DNA of 64,000 bases from Rhodobacterales bacterium (GTDB lineage: Bacteria > Pseudomonadota > Alphaproteobacteria > Rhizobiales > Stappiaceae): assembly GCA_008107755.1 (NCBI GenBank), contig VIRH01000094.1, forward strand, positions 124,001 to 188,000, in the 5' to 3' direction. Below, one piece after another: positions 34,553 to 42,991 of this stretch. Below the pieces are notes generated by a model, which was not told the DNA's origin, ran no database searches, and worked only from the letters and a program-made list of their open reading frames with translations. How positions within the stretch are numbered: the first letter of the stretch is position 1; each line of letters starts with the position of its first letter. Both the position numbers and the translations under genes were made by a program.

Positions 34553-35671
34553 TCAGATAGCGGTCGCGGCTTTTGTTTCGCGCGGGCCATCCATCCGGGA
34601 AGGCATCGGCAGAGGCTCGGGATCCGCAATCCGCCGGAGCAGCCGATCGGTGATCGCGGCCGACAGCCAGATGCCGCACAGCGTTATCCAGGCGGTGACG
34701 GCAAAGACCGATGCTCCGGTGATGCCGGCGCCGACCGCACATCCGCCCGCCAGCATGCCGCCAAAACCCATCAGCGATGCGCCCGCAAGGTAACGCGCCA
34801 TCGACCGGCCGCCCTCGAAGCCCTGAAGGGCCAGTTCACGGGTCAGGAGCGCTGCCAGAAACGAGCCGATAAAGACGCCAGGCACCAGCCCGATGTCGAA
34901 GTCGAGCAGGTTGCCCGGAGGCGAAAGCACCAGCATCAGCGCATCGGCTGACGGCCCGGTGAAGGTCACGCCTTCGATCTGGACAGGTTCGAACGCCTGC
35001 CGCGCCATGGACGAGGTGAACCACCATGCCAGCGGGACAGCGAGCCCGGCGCCGCAGGCGGCAATCGCCTGCCATGGTTTCACGCGCGATCGCCAGGCGA
35101 AGACGAGGGCGGCGGCAAACCAGAGGCACGCGAACGAAAGCGTGATCGGGAAGGACATGCCGAGATGGGCGGTCAGGTCATTGCCGCCGATATCGCCTGT
35201 CGTCCAGAGACCGGCGAACCATTCGCGCAGCGGCTTCAGCACACCGCGAAGGCTTGCCTGGGCCACAACGGCAAAGACGAGGCCTGAGAGAAGGGCCCGC
35301 AGGTTTCCCGTGGCCGAGAGAACCAGCAGCCGGCTGGCGCAGCCGCGGGCCAGAACCATGCCCGAGCCGAACATCAGGCCGCCGAGAAGCGCTCCGGACA
35401 GGCTTTGGGGTGAGGCGAGTTGCCGGGCTTCGGACGCCTGAACCCCGCCGAAATGGACCAGAACCTGTGTCGCGATCAATGCGCTGGAGAAGGCGAAGAG
35501 CCACACCGGCAACCGCTCCCGGCGCTTGCCGTGGGCAAATTCCAGACTGGCTGCACGCAGGCAGAACCGGCTCTGCTGCGCAAAGGCACCAAAGAGAATG
35601 CCGACGGTCAGGCCGCCGATCGCCAGCAGCACCGGCTCGCAAAACCTCTCCAGAAGAAACGTCAGATCCAT
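34553..35671 (-). CDS. YeeE/YedE family transporter (SoxT-like)
   Basis: A 372-residue integral membrane protein with about nine helices and the duplicated YeeE/YedE (Sulf_transp) motifs: FGAFAQQSRFCLRAA, GSGMVLARGCASRLL and GFGGMLAGGCAVGAGITG. The conserved cysteines in these motifs are known in TsuA-type proteins to relay thiosulfate through the membrane. AAAGAG precedes the ATG. It is divergent from the Tat-exported MBL gene and lies at the outer end of the sox cluster. A second paralogue is encoded at 36787-37890. Confidence 0.88.
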   Translation of the reverse strand: MDLTFLLERFCEPVLLAIGGLTVGILFGAFAQQSRFCLRAASLEFAHGKRRERLPVWLFAFSSALIATQVLVHFGGVQASEARQLASPQSLSGALLGGLMFGSGMVLARGCASRLLVLSATGNLRALLSGLVFAVVAQASLRGVLKPLREWFAGLWTTGDIGGNDLTAHLGMSFPITLSFACLWFAAALVFAWRSRVKPWQAIAACGAGLAVPLAWWFTSSMARQAFEPVQIEGVTFTGPSADALMLVLSPPGNLLDFDIGLVPGVFIGSFLAALLTRELALQGFEGGRSMARYLAGASLMGFGGMLAGGCAVGAGITGASVFAVTAWITLCGIWLSAAITDRLLRRIADPEPLPMPSRMDGPRETKAATAI

Positions 35672-35792
35672 GGCTCTTTTTCCATGCCCTTCAAGTGGAG
35701 CGAGCGGATGTCAGCAAGTGCTCGCCCCGCGCTTTTTCCGCCGGAACCGGAAGAGATGCATTGACCTCACTCAAGGATACATAGATTAATTC

Positions 35793-35810
35793 AAACTTAT
35801 GCATATGTTT
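35793..35810. promoter_or_regulatory. Near-perfect palindrome before the MBL gene
   Basis: AAAC, then TTATGCATAT, then GTTT forms an 18-base palindrome with one mismatched pair, directly before the GGAGG of the MBL gene and in the divergent region shared with the YeeE/YedE gene. It could be an operator or overlap a promoter. The binding factor is unknown. Confidence 0.4.
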
Positions 35811-35821
35811 TGGAGGATCAC

Positions 35822-36760
35822 ATGTCGTCTCAGGTACGGGCAGGACTTTCGCGACGCAGCTTTCTGACGGGAGCGGTCGCGCTTTCGGCGAGCGGAACCG
35901 TCGCCATGCCGCGCCGATCGCTCGCGGCGGCAGAATTCGCCTTCGGTGCGGGGCAGATTAGGGTCTTCTCCGACGGGCATCTGACCCTGCCGATGGGCTT
36001 CGTGCTTCCCGAACAGAGCGCTGAGGAAATCGCCGCGCTGCTGGAACCGAACGGTCTGGCAACGGATGTCCTGACACCGGACTGCAATGTGACGCTGATG
36101 CGCTCCGGCGATCGGCTGGTTCTCTTCGACGTCGGGGCGGGCCCGAATTTCCAGCCGACAGCCGGCGCGCTCGCCGGTGCCCTGGACGATGCCGGTATCG
36201 ACACCGCAGATATTACCGACGTCGTCTTCACCCATGGACACCCCGACCATCTCTGGGGCGTTCTGGACGACTTTGGGGATCCCCTCTTTCCGGAGGCGAC
36301 CTACCGGGTGCCGCAGGCCGAATGGGACTACTGGCTGGCAGACGAGACGCTGTCGCAGACACCGGACGACCGAAAGAACCTTGTAGTGGGGGCGCAGACG
36401 CGGTTCGAGACGATCAGCGATCAGGTCGTGATGATCCGGCCAGGGCAGGAGGTTCTGCCCGGCGTCGAGGCCGTCGACACGGCCGGACATACACCCGGAC
36501 ACATGTCCTACGCGATCCACGACGGGAGCGAGAGCCTGATGATCATCGGCGACGCGATCCCGAACAGCATCATTTCGTTTCAAAAACCAGGCTGGCCCTA
36601 CGGCCCGGACCAGGATCAGGACATGGCCATTGAAACCCGCAAACGCCTGCTCGACAGGCTGGCGACGGACGGATCGCGGGTCATCGGAAATCACTTTCCC
36701 CATCCTGCCAAGGGTCGAGTGGAAAGGGCTACGGAAGGTTACAGGCTGGTGACCGGCTGA
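35822..36760 (+). CDS. Tat-exported metallo-beta-lactamase-fold hydrolase
   Basis: A 312-residue periplasmic protein. It starts with a twin-arginine signal (LSRRSFLTGAVALSASG). The MBL domain has the zinc motif THGHPDHLWG, GHTPGHMSY and IGDAIPN, with a further histidine in NHFPHP. ATG 35822 has GGAGG five bases upstream, so the in-frame TTG before it is rejected. It sits between two SoxT-like transporters. MBL-fold proteins (SoxH and relatives) are common at sox loci, so a role in handling a sulfur compound is plausible but not shown. Confidence 0.87.
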   Translation: MSSQVRAGLSRRSFLTGAVALSASGTVAMPRRSLAAAEFAFGAGQIRVFSDGHLTLPMGFVLPEQSAEEIAALLEPNGLATDVLTPDCNVTLMRSGDRLVLFDVGAGPNFQPTAGALAGALDDAGIDTADITDVVFTHGHPDHLWGVLDDFGDPLFPEATYRVPQAEWDYWLADETLSQTPDDRKNLVVGAQTRFETISDQVVMIRPGQEVLPGVEAVDTAGHTPGHMSYAIHDGSESLMIIGDAIPNSIISFQKPGWPYGPDQDQDMAIETRKRLLDRLATDGSRVIGNHFPHPAKGRVERATEGYRLVTG

Positions 36761-36786
36761 GGCAGCGCCCCGGCCATCATCGGTCC

Positions 36787-37890
36787 CTATTCGGCAGCAT
36801 GGCCGGCGCCATCGGCGTTGCGGCGGAACGCGGCGAGCGCCGAGCCCTCGACCAGCCAGGCAAGCCCCACCCTTGCGCCCATTGCCATGGACAGCATGAC
36901 CACGGGCGCGGACACCGCAAGTGTCGAGAAGGCCGAGATACCCTGACCGACCGTGCAGCCCATGGCGAAGACGCCGCCGATGCCCATGAGCGTTCCGCCC
37001 AGAATGTGACGGCCAAGCTCGCGGGCGTCGTCGCAGGCCTCCCACCGAATATCGCGTTTCCAGAGCGCGGCAGCGACGGCCCCGAGCAACGTCCCGGCGA
37101 TAAGGCCGACGCCGTAGTCGGGCCACGTGCCTGTATAGGTGATCAGTTGCAGGATGCTGTCGCCCACCGGCACCACGAAAGAGCCCGCCTCGATCTGCAC
37201 CGGCTCGAAGGACAGGGACGCGGCAAAGGTGGTGGCCCACCAGCCGAAGGCGATAACACCGCCGATGATGACCGCCGACAGGATTTTCGCCCCCTGCTTC
37301 CGGAATGAAGCGGACCCGAACACCCAGGCAAGGCCGCCGGCTGCAACCAGAGCTGCGACGAACGTCTGCAGCGGAAGACCCGTGAGATGGCTTACGATGG
37401 CTCCGACGGACTGGCTGCCGCTGCCAGGAAGTGACATTGCAAGATCGTCCACGAAGGGCACGCGCACCACCGCCAGAATGCCGCGCTGCGCAGCGAGCGC
37501 GGACAGGCCGATGACGGCCAGAACGACCAGAGCCCTCAAACTCCCGCCGCCAAGCCTCAGCACTGCTCCGAAGCCGCAGGTGCCGACCAGCGCCATGCCG
37601 ATACCGAAGAAAAACCCGCCGGCGATTGACCCGGTCCATGGGAAATCCGACGACAGGTAGAAGGAGGCGGAAAGATCGGCGAGACCGGCGGCGGCAAGGA
37701 CCTGTGTACCGATCAGGGCCGAAAGGGACGCAAGAACCCAGGTTCTGAGACCGCTGCTGTCGCCGGCGTACCAGTGCCGCTCCAGCGCGGACAACGTGCA
37801 GAAATGCGTCGAGCGGGCAACAAACCCCAGTACGATTCCAGCAAGCACCCCAAGGAGCGGTGTCAAGACAACCGGATCCAGCCACGTCAT
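36787..37890 (-). CDS. soxT: YeeE/YedE family transporter, SoxT
   Basis: A 367-residue membrane protein with the duplicated YeeE/YedE motifs GFVARSTHFCTLSALERH, GIGMALVGTCGFGAVLRLG and GIGGVFAMGCTVGQGISAF, cysteines conserved. It is predicted to move thiosulfate or another sulfur species. The start removes a 54-residue upstream extension with no hydrophobic character. It follows soxR in the same direction, giving the soxS-soxR-soxT order known from other alphaproteobacterial sox loci. In some species a SoxT homologue is needed to relieve SoxR repression; which of the two paralogues does so here is unknown. Confidence 0.87.
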   Translation of the reverse strand: MTWLDPVVLTPLLGVLAGIVLGFVARSTHFCTLSALERHWYAGDSSGLRTWVLASLSALIGTQVLAAAGLADLSASFYLSSDFPWTGSIAGGFFFGIGMALVGTCGFGAVLRLGGGSLRALVVLAVIGLSALAAQRGILAVVRVPFVDDLAMSLPGSGSQSVGAIVSHLTGLPLQTFVAALVAAGGLAWVFGSASFRKQGAKILSAVIIGGVIAFGWWATTFAASLSFEPVQIEAGSFVVPVGDSILQLITYTGTWPDYGVGLIAGTLLGAVAAALWKRDIRWEACDDARELGRHILGGTLMGIGGVFAMGCTVGQGISAFSTLAVSAPVVMLSMAMGARVGLAWLVEGSALAAFRRNADGAGHAAE

Positions 37891-38069
37891 GAAAGTATCG
37901 TCTTCCCGGGCAGGTCTCCTGCCACATTTCCTCGCCACTCCAACCGGCGCCGGACCGTGCAGATGACGGTCCTCATCCAGAGGAGCTCGGGAAAACCGTA
38001 GCAGCAGCGAGAAAGCTCGGCAACGAAAGACGTTGCTGCATCGCACACACACGCCTTCAGGTTGCGGCG

Positions 38070-38420
38070 TCAGTCTTTCGGTGCGCGCACATCCCTGCAG
38101 AAAAGTTCGTAAAGGCTGGCGATGATCGAGCTGACTTCATCGTTCATGAGGCTGTAATAGATCATGCGACCGTCTCGGCGGGACTGTACGAGCCCTTCCA
38201 GACGCAGGCGCGCAAGCTGTTGGGAAACTGCCGCCTGTGGCATCGTCAGGATCTCTTCCAGCTCCGATACGGATTTCTCGCCTTCGGACAACAGGCAGAG
38301 AATGACCAGACGCACTTCATGAGACAGGGCCTTCAGCAGATCGCTGGCCTTGCGGGCCTGCTTCATCAGCCGGTCAAGGTCTTCCGCATTCATGTCCTTT
38401 TCGAAGACGGGCAGGTTCAT
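38070..38420 (-). CDS. soxR: ArsR-family persulfide-type repressor SoxR
   Basis: A 116-residue winged-helix repressor of the SoxR/BigR/SqrR group. The helix-turn-helix is MPQAAVSQQLARLRLEGLV, with wing RRDGRMIYYSL. It keeps the two cysteines known to form the persulfide switch, C42 in ILCLLSEGEKS and C108 in LFCRD. The start is ATG 38420; a TTG four codons upstream is possible. It lies between soxS and soxT and probably represses the sox genes until sulfane sulfur is present. Confidence 0.92.
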   Translation of the reverse strand: MNLPVFEKDMNAEDLDRLMKQARKASDLLKALSHEVRLVILCLLSEGEKSVSELEEILTMPQAAVSQQLARLRLEGLVQSRRDGRMIYYSLMNDEVSSIIASLYELFCRDVRAPKD

Positions 38421-38549
38421 TTCAATCCGCAATCTCGCTCAATGCATCCATCGCAACGCACAATCAGTCTGAAGCGATACATGCCCGAAGATCCCGGGCC
38501 GATCAACTCTGTTGAAAATACCGTGTCGAACGCGCAGTTTACGCAGGGG

Positions 38550-38912
38550 TCACGGTAGCTTGTCCAGCATGGCGGTGAAAAGCGGCCAGAAAAAGTGCTC
38601 GCCGGGATAGCCGCGCAGGCGGTCGATCTCGACACCGTTGTCAATGAGAATGAATGTCGGCGTCAGGCGCTCCCTGCCGATCCCGTCAAGGTCCTGCGGC
38701 CAGGGGCCGGTGATGTCGACCCGCCGAAGTGGCGCCTTCCGGCCTTCCTCGGTCTTCGAATAGGCGACGCCTATCTCCTCGTTCCAGCGCTTGCACCACA
38801 CGCATCCCGGCTGCTCGAGCATGACAAGCTCCGCCGCGCGCACGGACGACTGCCCGAAAAGCGCGAGAAACAAGGCGGCTGCGGCGATCAAATGACGACC
38901 CTGGACAAACAT
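38550..38912 (-). CDS. soxS: Periplasmic thioredoxin-like protein SoxS
   Basis: A 120-residue exported thioredoxin-fold protein. A Sec signal peptide (HLIAAAALFLALFGQSSVRA) precedes EQPGCVWCKRW, whose CVWC is the redox-active pair, then LTPTFILIDNG with the cis-proline. SoxS proteins keep the sulfur-carrier SoxY in its active, reduced state. The start at 38912 places the signal at the N-terminus. It is divergent from soxV, with an AT-rich palindrome between, and is followed by soxR. Confidence 0.9.
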   Translation of the reverse strand: MFVQGRHLIAAAALFLALFGQSSVRAAELVMLEQPGCVWCKRWNEEIGVAYSKTEEGRKAPLRRVDITGPWPQDLDGIGRERLTPTFILIDNGVEIDRLRGYPGEHFFWPLFTAMLDKLP

Positions 38913-38951
38913 GATGCTCTTTTCCGAAATTCTGCGATTGCAATATATAGT

Positions 38952-38965
38952 AATATTTGAATATT
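38952..38965. promoter_or_regulatory. AT-rich palindrome in the soxS/soxV divergent promoter
   Basis: AATATT, then TG, then AATATT lies in the 93-base gap between divergent soxS and soxV, within a run of A and T unlike the surrounding DNA. The SoxR/BigR group binds AT-rich inverted repeats, and SoxR in related bacteria acts in the s-v and w-x gaps. This is a candidate SoxR operator. Confidence 0.5.
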
Positions 38966-39005
38966 TTAAAGCAATCATTGGCCGAGCCTCTCAGGGAGGA
39001 TAGTG

Positions 39006-39740
39006 ATGCTCGATGTGTCTCTGAGCGCGGCGTTTCTCGCCGGTCTGCTTTCCTTCGTCTCGCCCTGCGTGCTGCCGATCGTGCCTCCGTACCTGTGCTA
39101 TCTCGCGGGGGTGAGCGTCGACGAACTCAAGGGCGATGCGGCGACAGCTCGAACCGGCCGACGCGTCGTTACCGCGGCGATCGCCTTCGTGCTCGGCTTC
39201 ACGGTCGTCTTCGTCGCTCTGGGCGCTACGGCGAGCGTCATCGGTCAGTCCATCGCGCGCTACTACGATATCCTGTCCTATGTCGCAGGCACGATCATCA
39301 TCGTCATGGGTCTGCATTTTCTCGGCGTGTTCCGGATCGGTCTCCTGTTTCGCGAGGCGCGCGTGCATGTGGAAAGAAAGCCGGCCGGGCTCGTCGGCGC
39401 CTTCGTCATGGGGTTGGCCTTCGCCTTTGGCTGGACGCCCTGCGTCGGCCCCGTGCTGGCTGCCATCCTGTTTGTCGCGGGCTCTTCCGACACGACCTGG
39501 CAGGGCGCCGGACTGCTTGCGGTCTATGCGCTGGGGATCGGATTGCCCTTCATCCTTGCGGCGGCGTTTGCCAGCCGGTTTCTCAAGCTCGCGAGCCGCT
39601 TCCGCAAGCACATGGGCAAGGTCGAGAAGGCCATGGGAGCCCTCCTCGTCGTCACCGGGGTCCTGTTCCTGACCGGCCAGATGTCGGCCATCGCGCTGTG
39701 GCTGCTCGATACCTTTCCCGTCTTTTCGCAGATCGGATGA
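39006..39740 (+). CDS. soxV: CcdA-like thiol-disulfide membrane reductase SoxV
   Basis: A 244-residue membrane protein with about six helices. It carries the paired cysteine motifs of the CcdA family: FVSPCVLPIVPPYLCYLAG in helix 1 and GWTPCVGPVLA in helix 4. It passes electrons from cytoplasmic thioredoxin across the membrane to periplasmic thioredoxin-like partners, here SoxW and SoxS. ATG 39006 has GGGAGG six bases before it. It is first in the soxVWXYZABCD unit. Confidence 0.94.
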   Translation: MLDVSLSAAFLAGLLSFVSPCVLPIVPPYLCYLAGVSVDELKGDAATARTGRRVVTAAIAFVLGFTVVFVALGATASVIGQSIARYYDILSYVAGTIIIVMGLHFLGVFRIGLLFREARVHVERKPAGLVGAFVMGLAFAFGWTPCVGPVLAAILFVAGSSDTTWQGAGLLAVYALGIGLPFILAAAFASRFLKLASRFRKHMGKVEKAMGALLVVTGVLFLTGQMSAIALWLLDTFPVFSQIG

Positions 39741-39762
39741 CACATCCGGATGGAGGTTGATG

Positions 39763-40356
39763 ATGCTGTACTGGAAACGACTTTTTGCCGCCGTGAGCCT
39801 TGCTCTCGTGACGGCGGTACCCGCCGGTGCTGCCACCATGGGAGACGACGGCCTGTACAAGGAGGACTGGTTCACCGTAACGTTCCGGGACATGGCCGAG
39901 GATATCGAGACCGCGGCTGAAAACGGAAAACGGCTCGCCATCATCTTCGAGCAACGCGGCTGCATTTACTGCAAGCAGATGCACGAGAAACTTCTATCCG
40001 ATCCGGAGGTCGCCGACTTTATCCGCGAGCATTTCATGGTCGTGCAGTACAACATGTTCGGCGATGAGGAAGTCATCGATCTCGACGGCGAGGAACTGAC
40101 GGAAAAGTCAGCGGCACGTAAATGGGGCTTCGTCTTCACACCTACAATCGTGTTTCTGCCCGAAGAGGTTCCGGAGAGTAGCAGCGTCTCCGATGCCGCG
40201 GTGGCGATCATGCCGGGAGCCTTCGGCAAGTGGACATTCCTCAACATGTTCCGCTGGGTAGATGAAAAGGGCTACGAGGGTGACGAGCACTTCCAGAAGT
40301 ATCATGCTCGCAAAATCAATGAGTTACGCGAAGAGGGGCGTCTGGATGCGGAGTGA
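39763..40356 (+). CDS. soxW: Periplasmic thioredoxin SoxW
   Basis: A 197-residue exported thioredoxin-fold protein. A Sec signal (LFAAVSLALVTAVPAGAA) is followed by FEQRGCIYCKQMH with the active CIYC pair, and TPTIVFLPEE with the cis-proline. It receives reducing equivalents from SoxV. The second of two adjacent ATG codons is chosen since GGAGG lies six bases upstream. It follows soxV closely. A 175-base gap with a palindrome separates it from soxX. Confidence 0.91.
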   Translation: MLYWKRLFAAVSLALVTAVPAGAATMGDDGLYKEDWFTVTFRDMAEDIETAAENGKRLAIIFEQRGCIYCKQMHEKLLSDPEVADFIREHFMVVQYNMFGDEEVIDLDGEELTEKSAARKWGFVFTPTIVFLPEEVPESSSVSDAAVAIMPGAFGKWTFLNMFRWVDEKGYEGDEHFQKYHARKINELREEGRLDAE

Positions 40357-40425
40357 GGATGCCGAAGCTGGCGCGCGTAATCCCGCCGGGCCACAAAAGG
40401 CCACTTGCCAAATATATGCAAAAAA

Positions 40426-40443
40426 TCATATCTTTTGATATGA
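40426..40443. promoter_or_regulatory. Inverted repeat in the soxW/soxX gap
   Basis: TCATATC, then TTTT, then GATATGA is a perfect 7-base inverted repeat within an AT-rich stretch (40411-40443), about 90 bases before soxX. The soxW-soxX gap is a known SoxR operator position in related sox loci, so this is the second candidate SoxR site and would mark a separate soxX promoter. Confidence 0.55.
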
Positions 40444-40531
40444 GGAGCTCAGGCAGGACCGGATACGGGGTTGCCGACGACGCGGAAAAGGGCCTTGCCC
40501 CCGTTTGGCACTGAGGAGGAAAACCGACACG

Positions 40532-41011
40532 ATGAACAAGGGCGCGACACTAGCGGGCTTACCGGCCGTTCTGACCGGCATCGCCTTCATGACCGTATCC
40601 GCCACCCAGGCAGGCACGGTTGCCCCGGACAGCGTTCCGATCGAGGACATGGAACTCAGCCAGTCCCTGACCGGCGTCGCGGGAGACCCGGCGGAGGGCC
40701 GCGCGGCCTTTGCAGACCGGAAAAAGGGCAACTGCCTGGCCTGCCACGCCAATGCGGATATCAAGGAAGAACTCTTCCACGGCGAAGTCGGACCGGTGCT
40801 GGACGGCGTCGCCGATCGCTGGGACCAGGCCCAGCTGCGGGCCATCGTCGTCAACAGCAAGGATGTGTTCGGCGAACAGACCATCATGCCCGGCTTCTAC
40901 ACGCTCAAGGTCGGCATCAATGTCGACGAGGCTCACGCCGGTCAGACCATTCTGACCGCGCAGGAGGTCGAGGACGTCGTCGCCTATCTCATGACGCTGA
41001 AAGACAACTGA
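40532..41011 (+). CDS. soxX: Sulfur-oxidising c-type cytochrome SoxX
   Basis: A 159-residue periplasmic monohaem cytochrome c, partner of SoxA. A Sec signal ends near SATQAGTVA. The single haem motif is CLACH in KKGNCLACHAN, and the methionine ligand is in TIMPGFY. The SoxXA complex joins thiosulfate to the SoxY cysteine. The ATG lies 12 bases after AGGAGG, a slightly long spacing. The stop lies 38 bases before the chosen soxY start. Confidence 0.94.
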   Translation: MNKGATLAGLPAVLTGIAFMTVSATQAGTVAPDSVPIEDMELSQSLTGVAGDPAEGRAAFADRKKGNCLACHANADIKEELFHGEVGPVLDGVADRWDQAQLRAIVVNSKDVFGEQTIMPGFYTLKVGINVDEAHAGQTILTAQEVEDVVAYLMTLKDN

Positions 41012-41049
41012 TGACCGGTTTCAACGGACAAGCATCCACGGAGCACAAC

Positions 41050-41499
41050 ATGACCCTTTCTCGACGCCAGGCGCTTGGATTGTCGGCGGGAGCCGCGGCC
41101 GTTCTGGCATTTTCCCCGACCTTCGCCCTTTCAGCCACCGATGACACGGATGCCGCGATCAAGGCCTTTACCGGCGGCGCCACGCCGGCCGAGGGAACGG
41201 TCTCGCTGGACACGCCCGAAATTGCGGAAAACGGCAACACCGTTCCGGTCGGCGTTTCCGTCGAAAGCCCCATGACGGAGGACAGCTTCGTGGAATCCGT
41301 CCTCATCCTGGCGGACGGCAACCCCAACCCCGCTGTCGCCACGTTCCATTTCACCGCCCTGAGCGGCATTGCGGAGGCCAAGACCCGTATTCGACTCGCC
41401 AAGACGCAGAACGTGATCGCGGTGGCGAAGATGAATGATGGCTCGACCTTCATTGACCGCAAGGAAGTCAAGGTGACCATCGGCGGCTGCGGCGGCTGA
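41050..41499 (+). CDS. soxY: Thiosulfate oxidation carrier protein SoxY
   Basis: A 149-residue periplasmic protein that carries the sulfur intermediate on a C-terminal swinging arm. The end reads GGCGG, the hallmark of SoxY, with the reactive cysteine second from the last glycine pair. A twin-arginine signal (LSRRQALGLSAGAAAVLAF) allows export folded together with SoxZ. ATG 41050 has GGAG six bases upstream; an ATG at 41011 overlapping the soxX stop is an alternative. Confidence 0.96.
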   Translation: MTLSRRQALGLSAGAAAVLAFSPTFALSATDDTDAAIKAFTGGATPAEGTVSLDTPEIAENGNTVPVGVSVESPMTEDSFVESVLILADGNPNPAVATFHFTALSGIAEAKTRIRLAKTQNVIAVAKMNDGSTFIDRKEVKVTIGGCGG

Positions 41500-41589
41500 C
41501 GGAGAGATTGGAGCGGCTTTGGCCGCGCGAACCGATGCAACATCCTGCCCGCCCCTTTCAAAGGCGTGTGGCAGCTGGAGGACAAGACC

Positions 41590-41916
41590 ATGGCAACCCC
41601 GAAACCCCGCGTGAAAGTGCCGAAGAAGGCCGCAAAGGGCGAAGTCATCACCATCAAGACCCTGATCAGCCATCCGATGGAATCCGGGCAACGAAAAGAC
41701 AAGGAAGGCAATCTCATTCCGCGTCAGATCATCAACAAGTTCACCTGTGAGTTCAACGGGCAGCTCGTCTTCAGCTGCGACATGGACCCGGCCGTTTCGG
41801 CCAATCCATACATGCAATTCAGTGCGAAGGTGAATGAGCCAGGCACGTTCAAGTTCACCTGGGTCGATGACGACGGCAGCGTCTACGAGACAGAAAACAA
41901 GATCGCCGTGGAATAG
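41590..41916 (+). CDS. soxZ: Thiosulfate oxidation carrier complex protein SoxZ
   Basis: A 108-residue immunoglobulin-like protein, partner of SoxY. Typical stretches are GEVITIKTLISHPMESGQR, FTCEFNGQLVFSCDMDPAVS and FKFTWVDDDG. It has no signal peptide and is exported with SoxY through Tat. GGAGG lies eight bases before the ATG. It follows soxY by 90 bases and precedes soxA by 36. Confidence 0.96.
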   Translation: MATPKPRVKVPKKAAKGEVITIKTLISHPMESGQRKDKEGNLIPRQIINKFTCEFNGQLVFSCDMDPAVSANPYMQFSAKVNEPGTFKFTWVDDDGSVYETENKIAVE

Positions 41917-41952
41917 GCCGGCACCATGCCGAGCAAATCGGGAGGAGATGAT

Positions 41953-42813
41953 TTGGCCAGCAGAACGAAAAGCATTGCCACACTGTTTTCAGCAGTGATG
42001 GTCTGCGCCACGGGCGCACTGGCCGGCGGGCCGGTCGACGAGAAACTCGTCATCGACGGCGAAATGGAAATCGACACGCGCATCCCCGCGCCGGAAGGAC
42101 ATCCTTTTGACGAGGTCATTTCCGGCTGGCACTACCGGACTGACGAGACGCGCGACCTTGAAGCCGACAGTTTCCAGAACCCCGGCATGCTCTATGTGGA
42201 GCGCGGTGAGGAGATCTGGAACACGGTCGACGGCGCGGCGGGCAAGTCATGCGCCTCGTGCCACGGCGATGGCGACGAGTTCCTCAAGGGTCTCGGGGCC
42301 AATTATCCCAAGTGGAATGCCGATGCCGGCAAGCCCTTCAACATCGAGCTTCAGATCAACCAGTGCCGCGAAGCCAACATGGAGGCCGAGCCGTACAAGT
42401 TCGACGCGGCCGACCAGAAGGCGCTGACCACCTTCATCAAGCACAAGTCGATCGGCATGCCGATGGAAATCGACCTGACCGAGGGCGACATGCAGGCCTG
42501 GTGGAACAAGGGCAAGGAGCTCTACTACACCCGCACCGGCCAATTGAACCTGGCGTGCGCCACCTGCCACGAGGGCTATAACGGCAACTACATTCGCGCC
42601 GACCATCTCAGCCAGGGCAACGTCAACGGCTTTCCGACCTACCGTCTGAAGCAGTCGGCTATGGTTTCGCTGCACAATCGCTTCCGCGGCTGTATCCGTG
42701 ATACCCGGGCGGCCTTTCCGCCGGCCTTTTCCGACGACCTGATGGCGCTTGAGGTCTATGTAACCTGGCGCGGCTCCGGCCTGGACATAGAAACTCCGGC
42801 AGTGCGCCAGTAG
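41953..42813 (+). CDS. soxA: Dihaem cytochrome c SoxA
   Basis: A 286-residue periplasmic cytochrome, catalytic partner of SoxX (L-cysteine S-thiosulfotransferase). Two CxxCH motifs are present, CASCH and CATCH, so this is the dihaem form. The active-site cysteine, a haem ligand, is in FRGCIRDTRA. A Sec signal ends at GALAGG. The TTG start is chosen since GGAGG lies seven bases upstream and the signal peptide then starts at once; the in-frame ATG at 41926 has a weak ribosome site. Confidence 0.93.
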   Translation: MASRTKSIATLFSAVMVCATGALAGGPVDEKLVIDGEMEIDTRIPAPEGHPFDEVISGWHYRTDETRDLEADSFQNPGMLYVERGEEIWNTVDGAAGKSCASCHGDGDEFLKGLGANYPKWNADAGKPFNIELQINQCREANMEAEPYKFDAADQKALTTFIKHKSIGMPMEIDLTEGDMQAWWNKGKELYYTRTGQLNLACATCHEGYNGNYIRADHLSQGNVNGFPTYRLKQSAMVSLHNRFRGCIRDTRAAFPPAFSDDLMALEVYVTWRGSGLDIETPAVRQ

Positions 42814-42991
42814 GCGGCTGTCCTAGACCCGGCGTGGCGCCCCGCCGTCACGCCGGCTTTTTCGCCGCTCATGCGGCTGACGTATTTCATCCTGCCGGCA
42901 GGCACCGCGGCGCGCAGACATGCAGCGCCGACGGCCAGGCTTTGCCTGAAGCCGCCCGGTACGGACATCCTTGAAACTGGAGTGACCCGGT

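Noticed and set aside
35786..37927. A 713-codon open frame on the minus strand
   Set aside because: It runs antisense to the MBL gene and through soxT in the wrong frame. Both of those are clear proteins with starts and motifs.
41011..41049. Start of soxY at 41011
   Set aside because: ATG 41050 has a better ribosome site and puts the twin-arginine signal at the N-terminus. The earlier start cannot be fully excluded.
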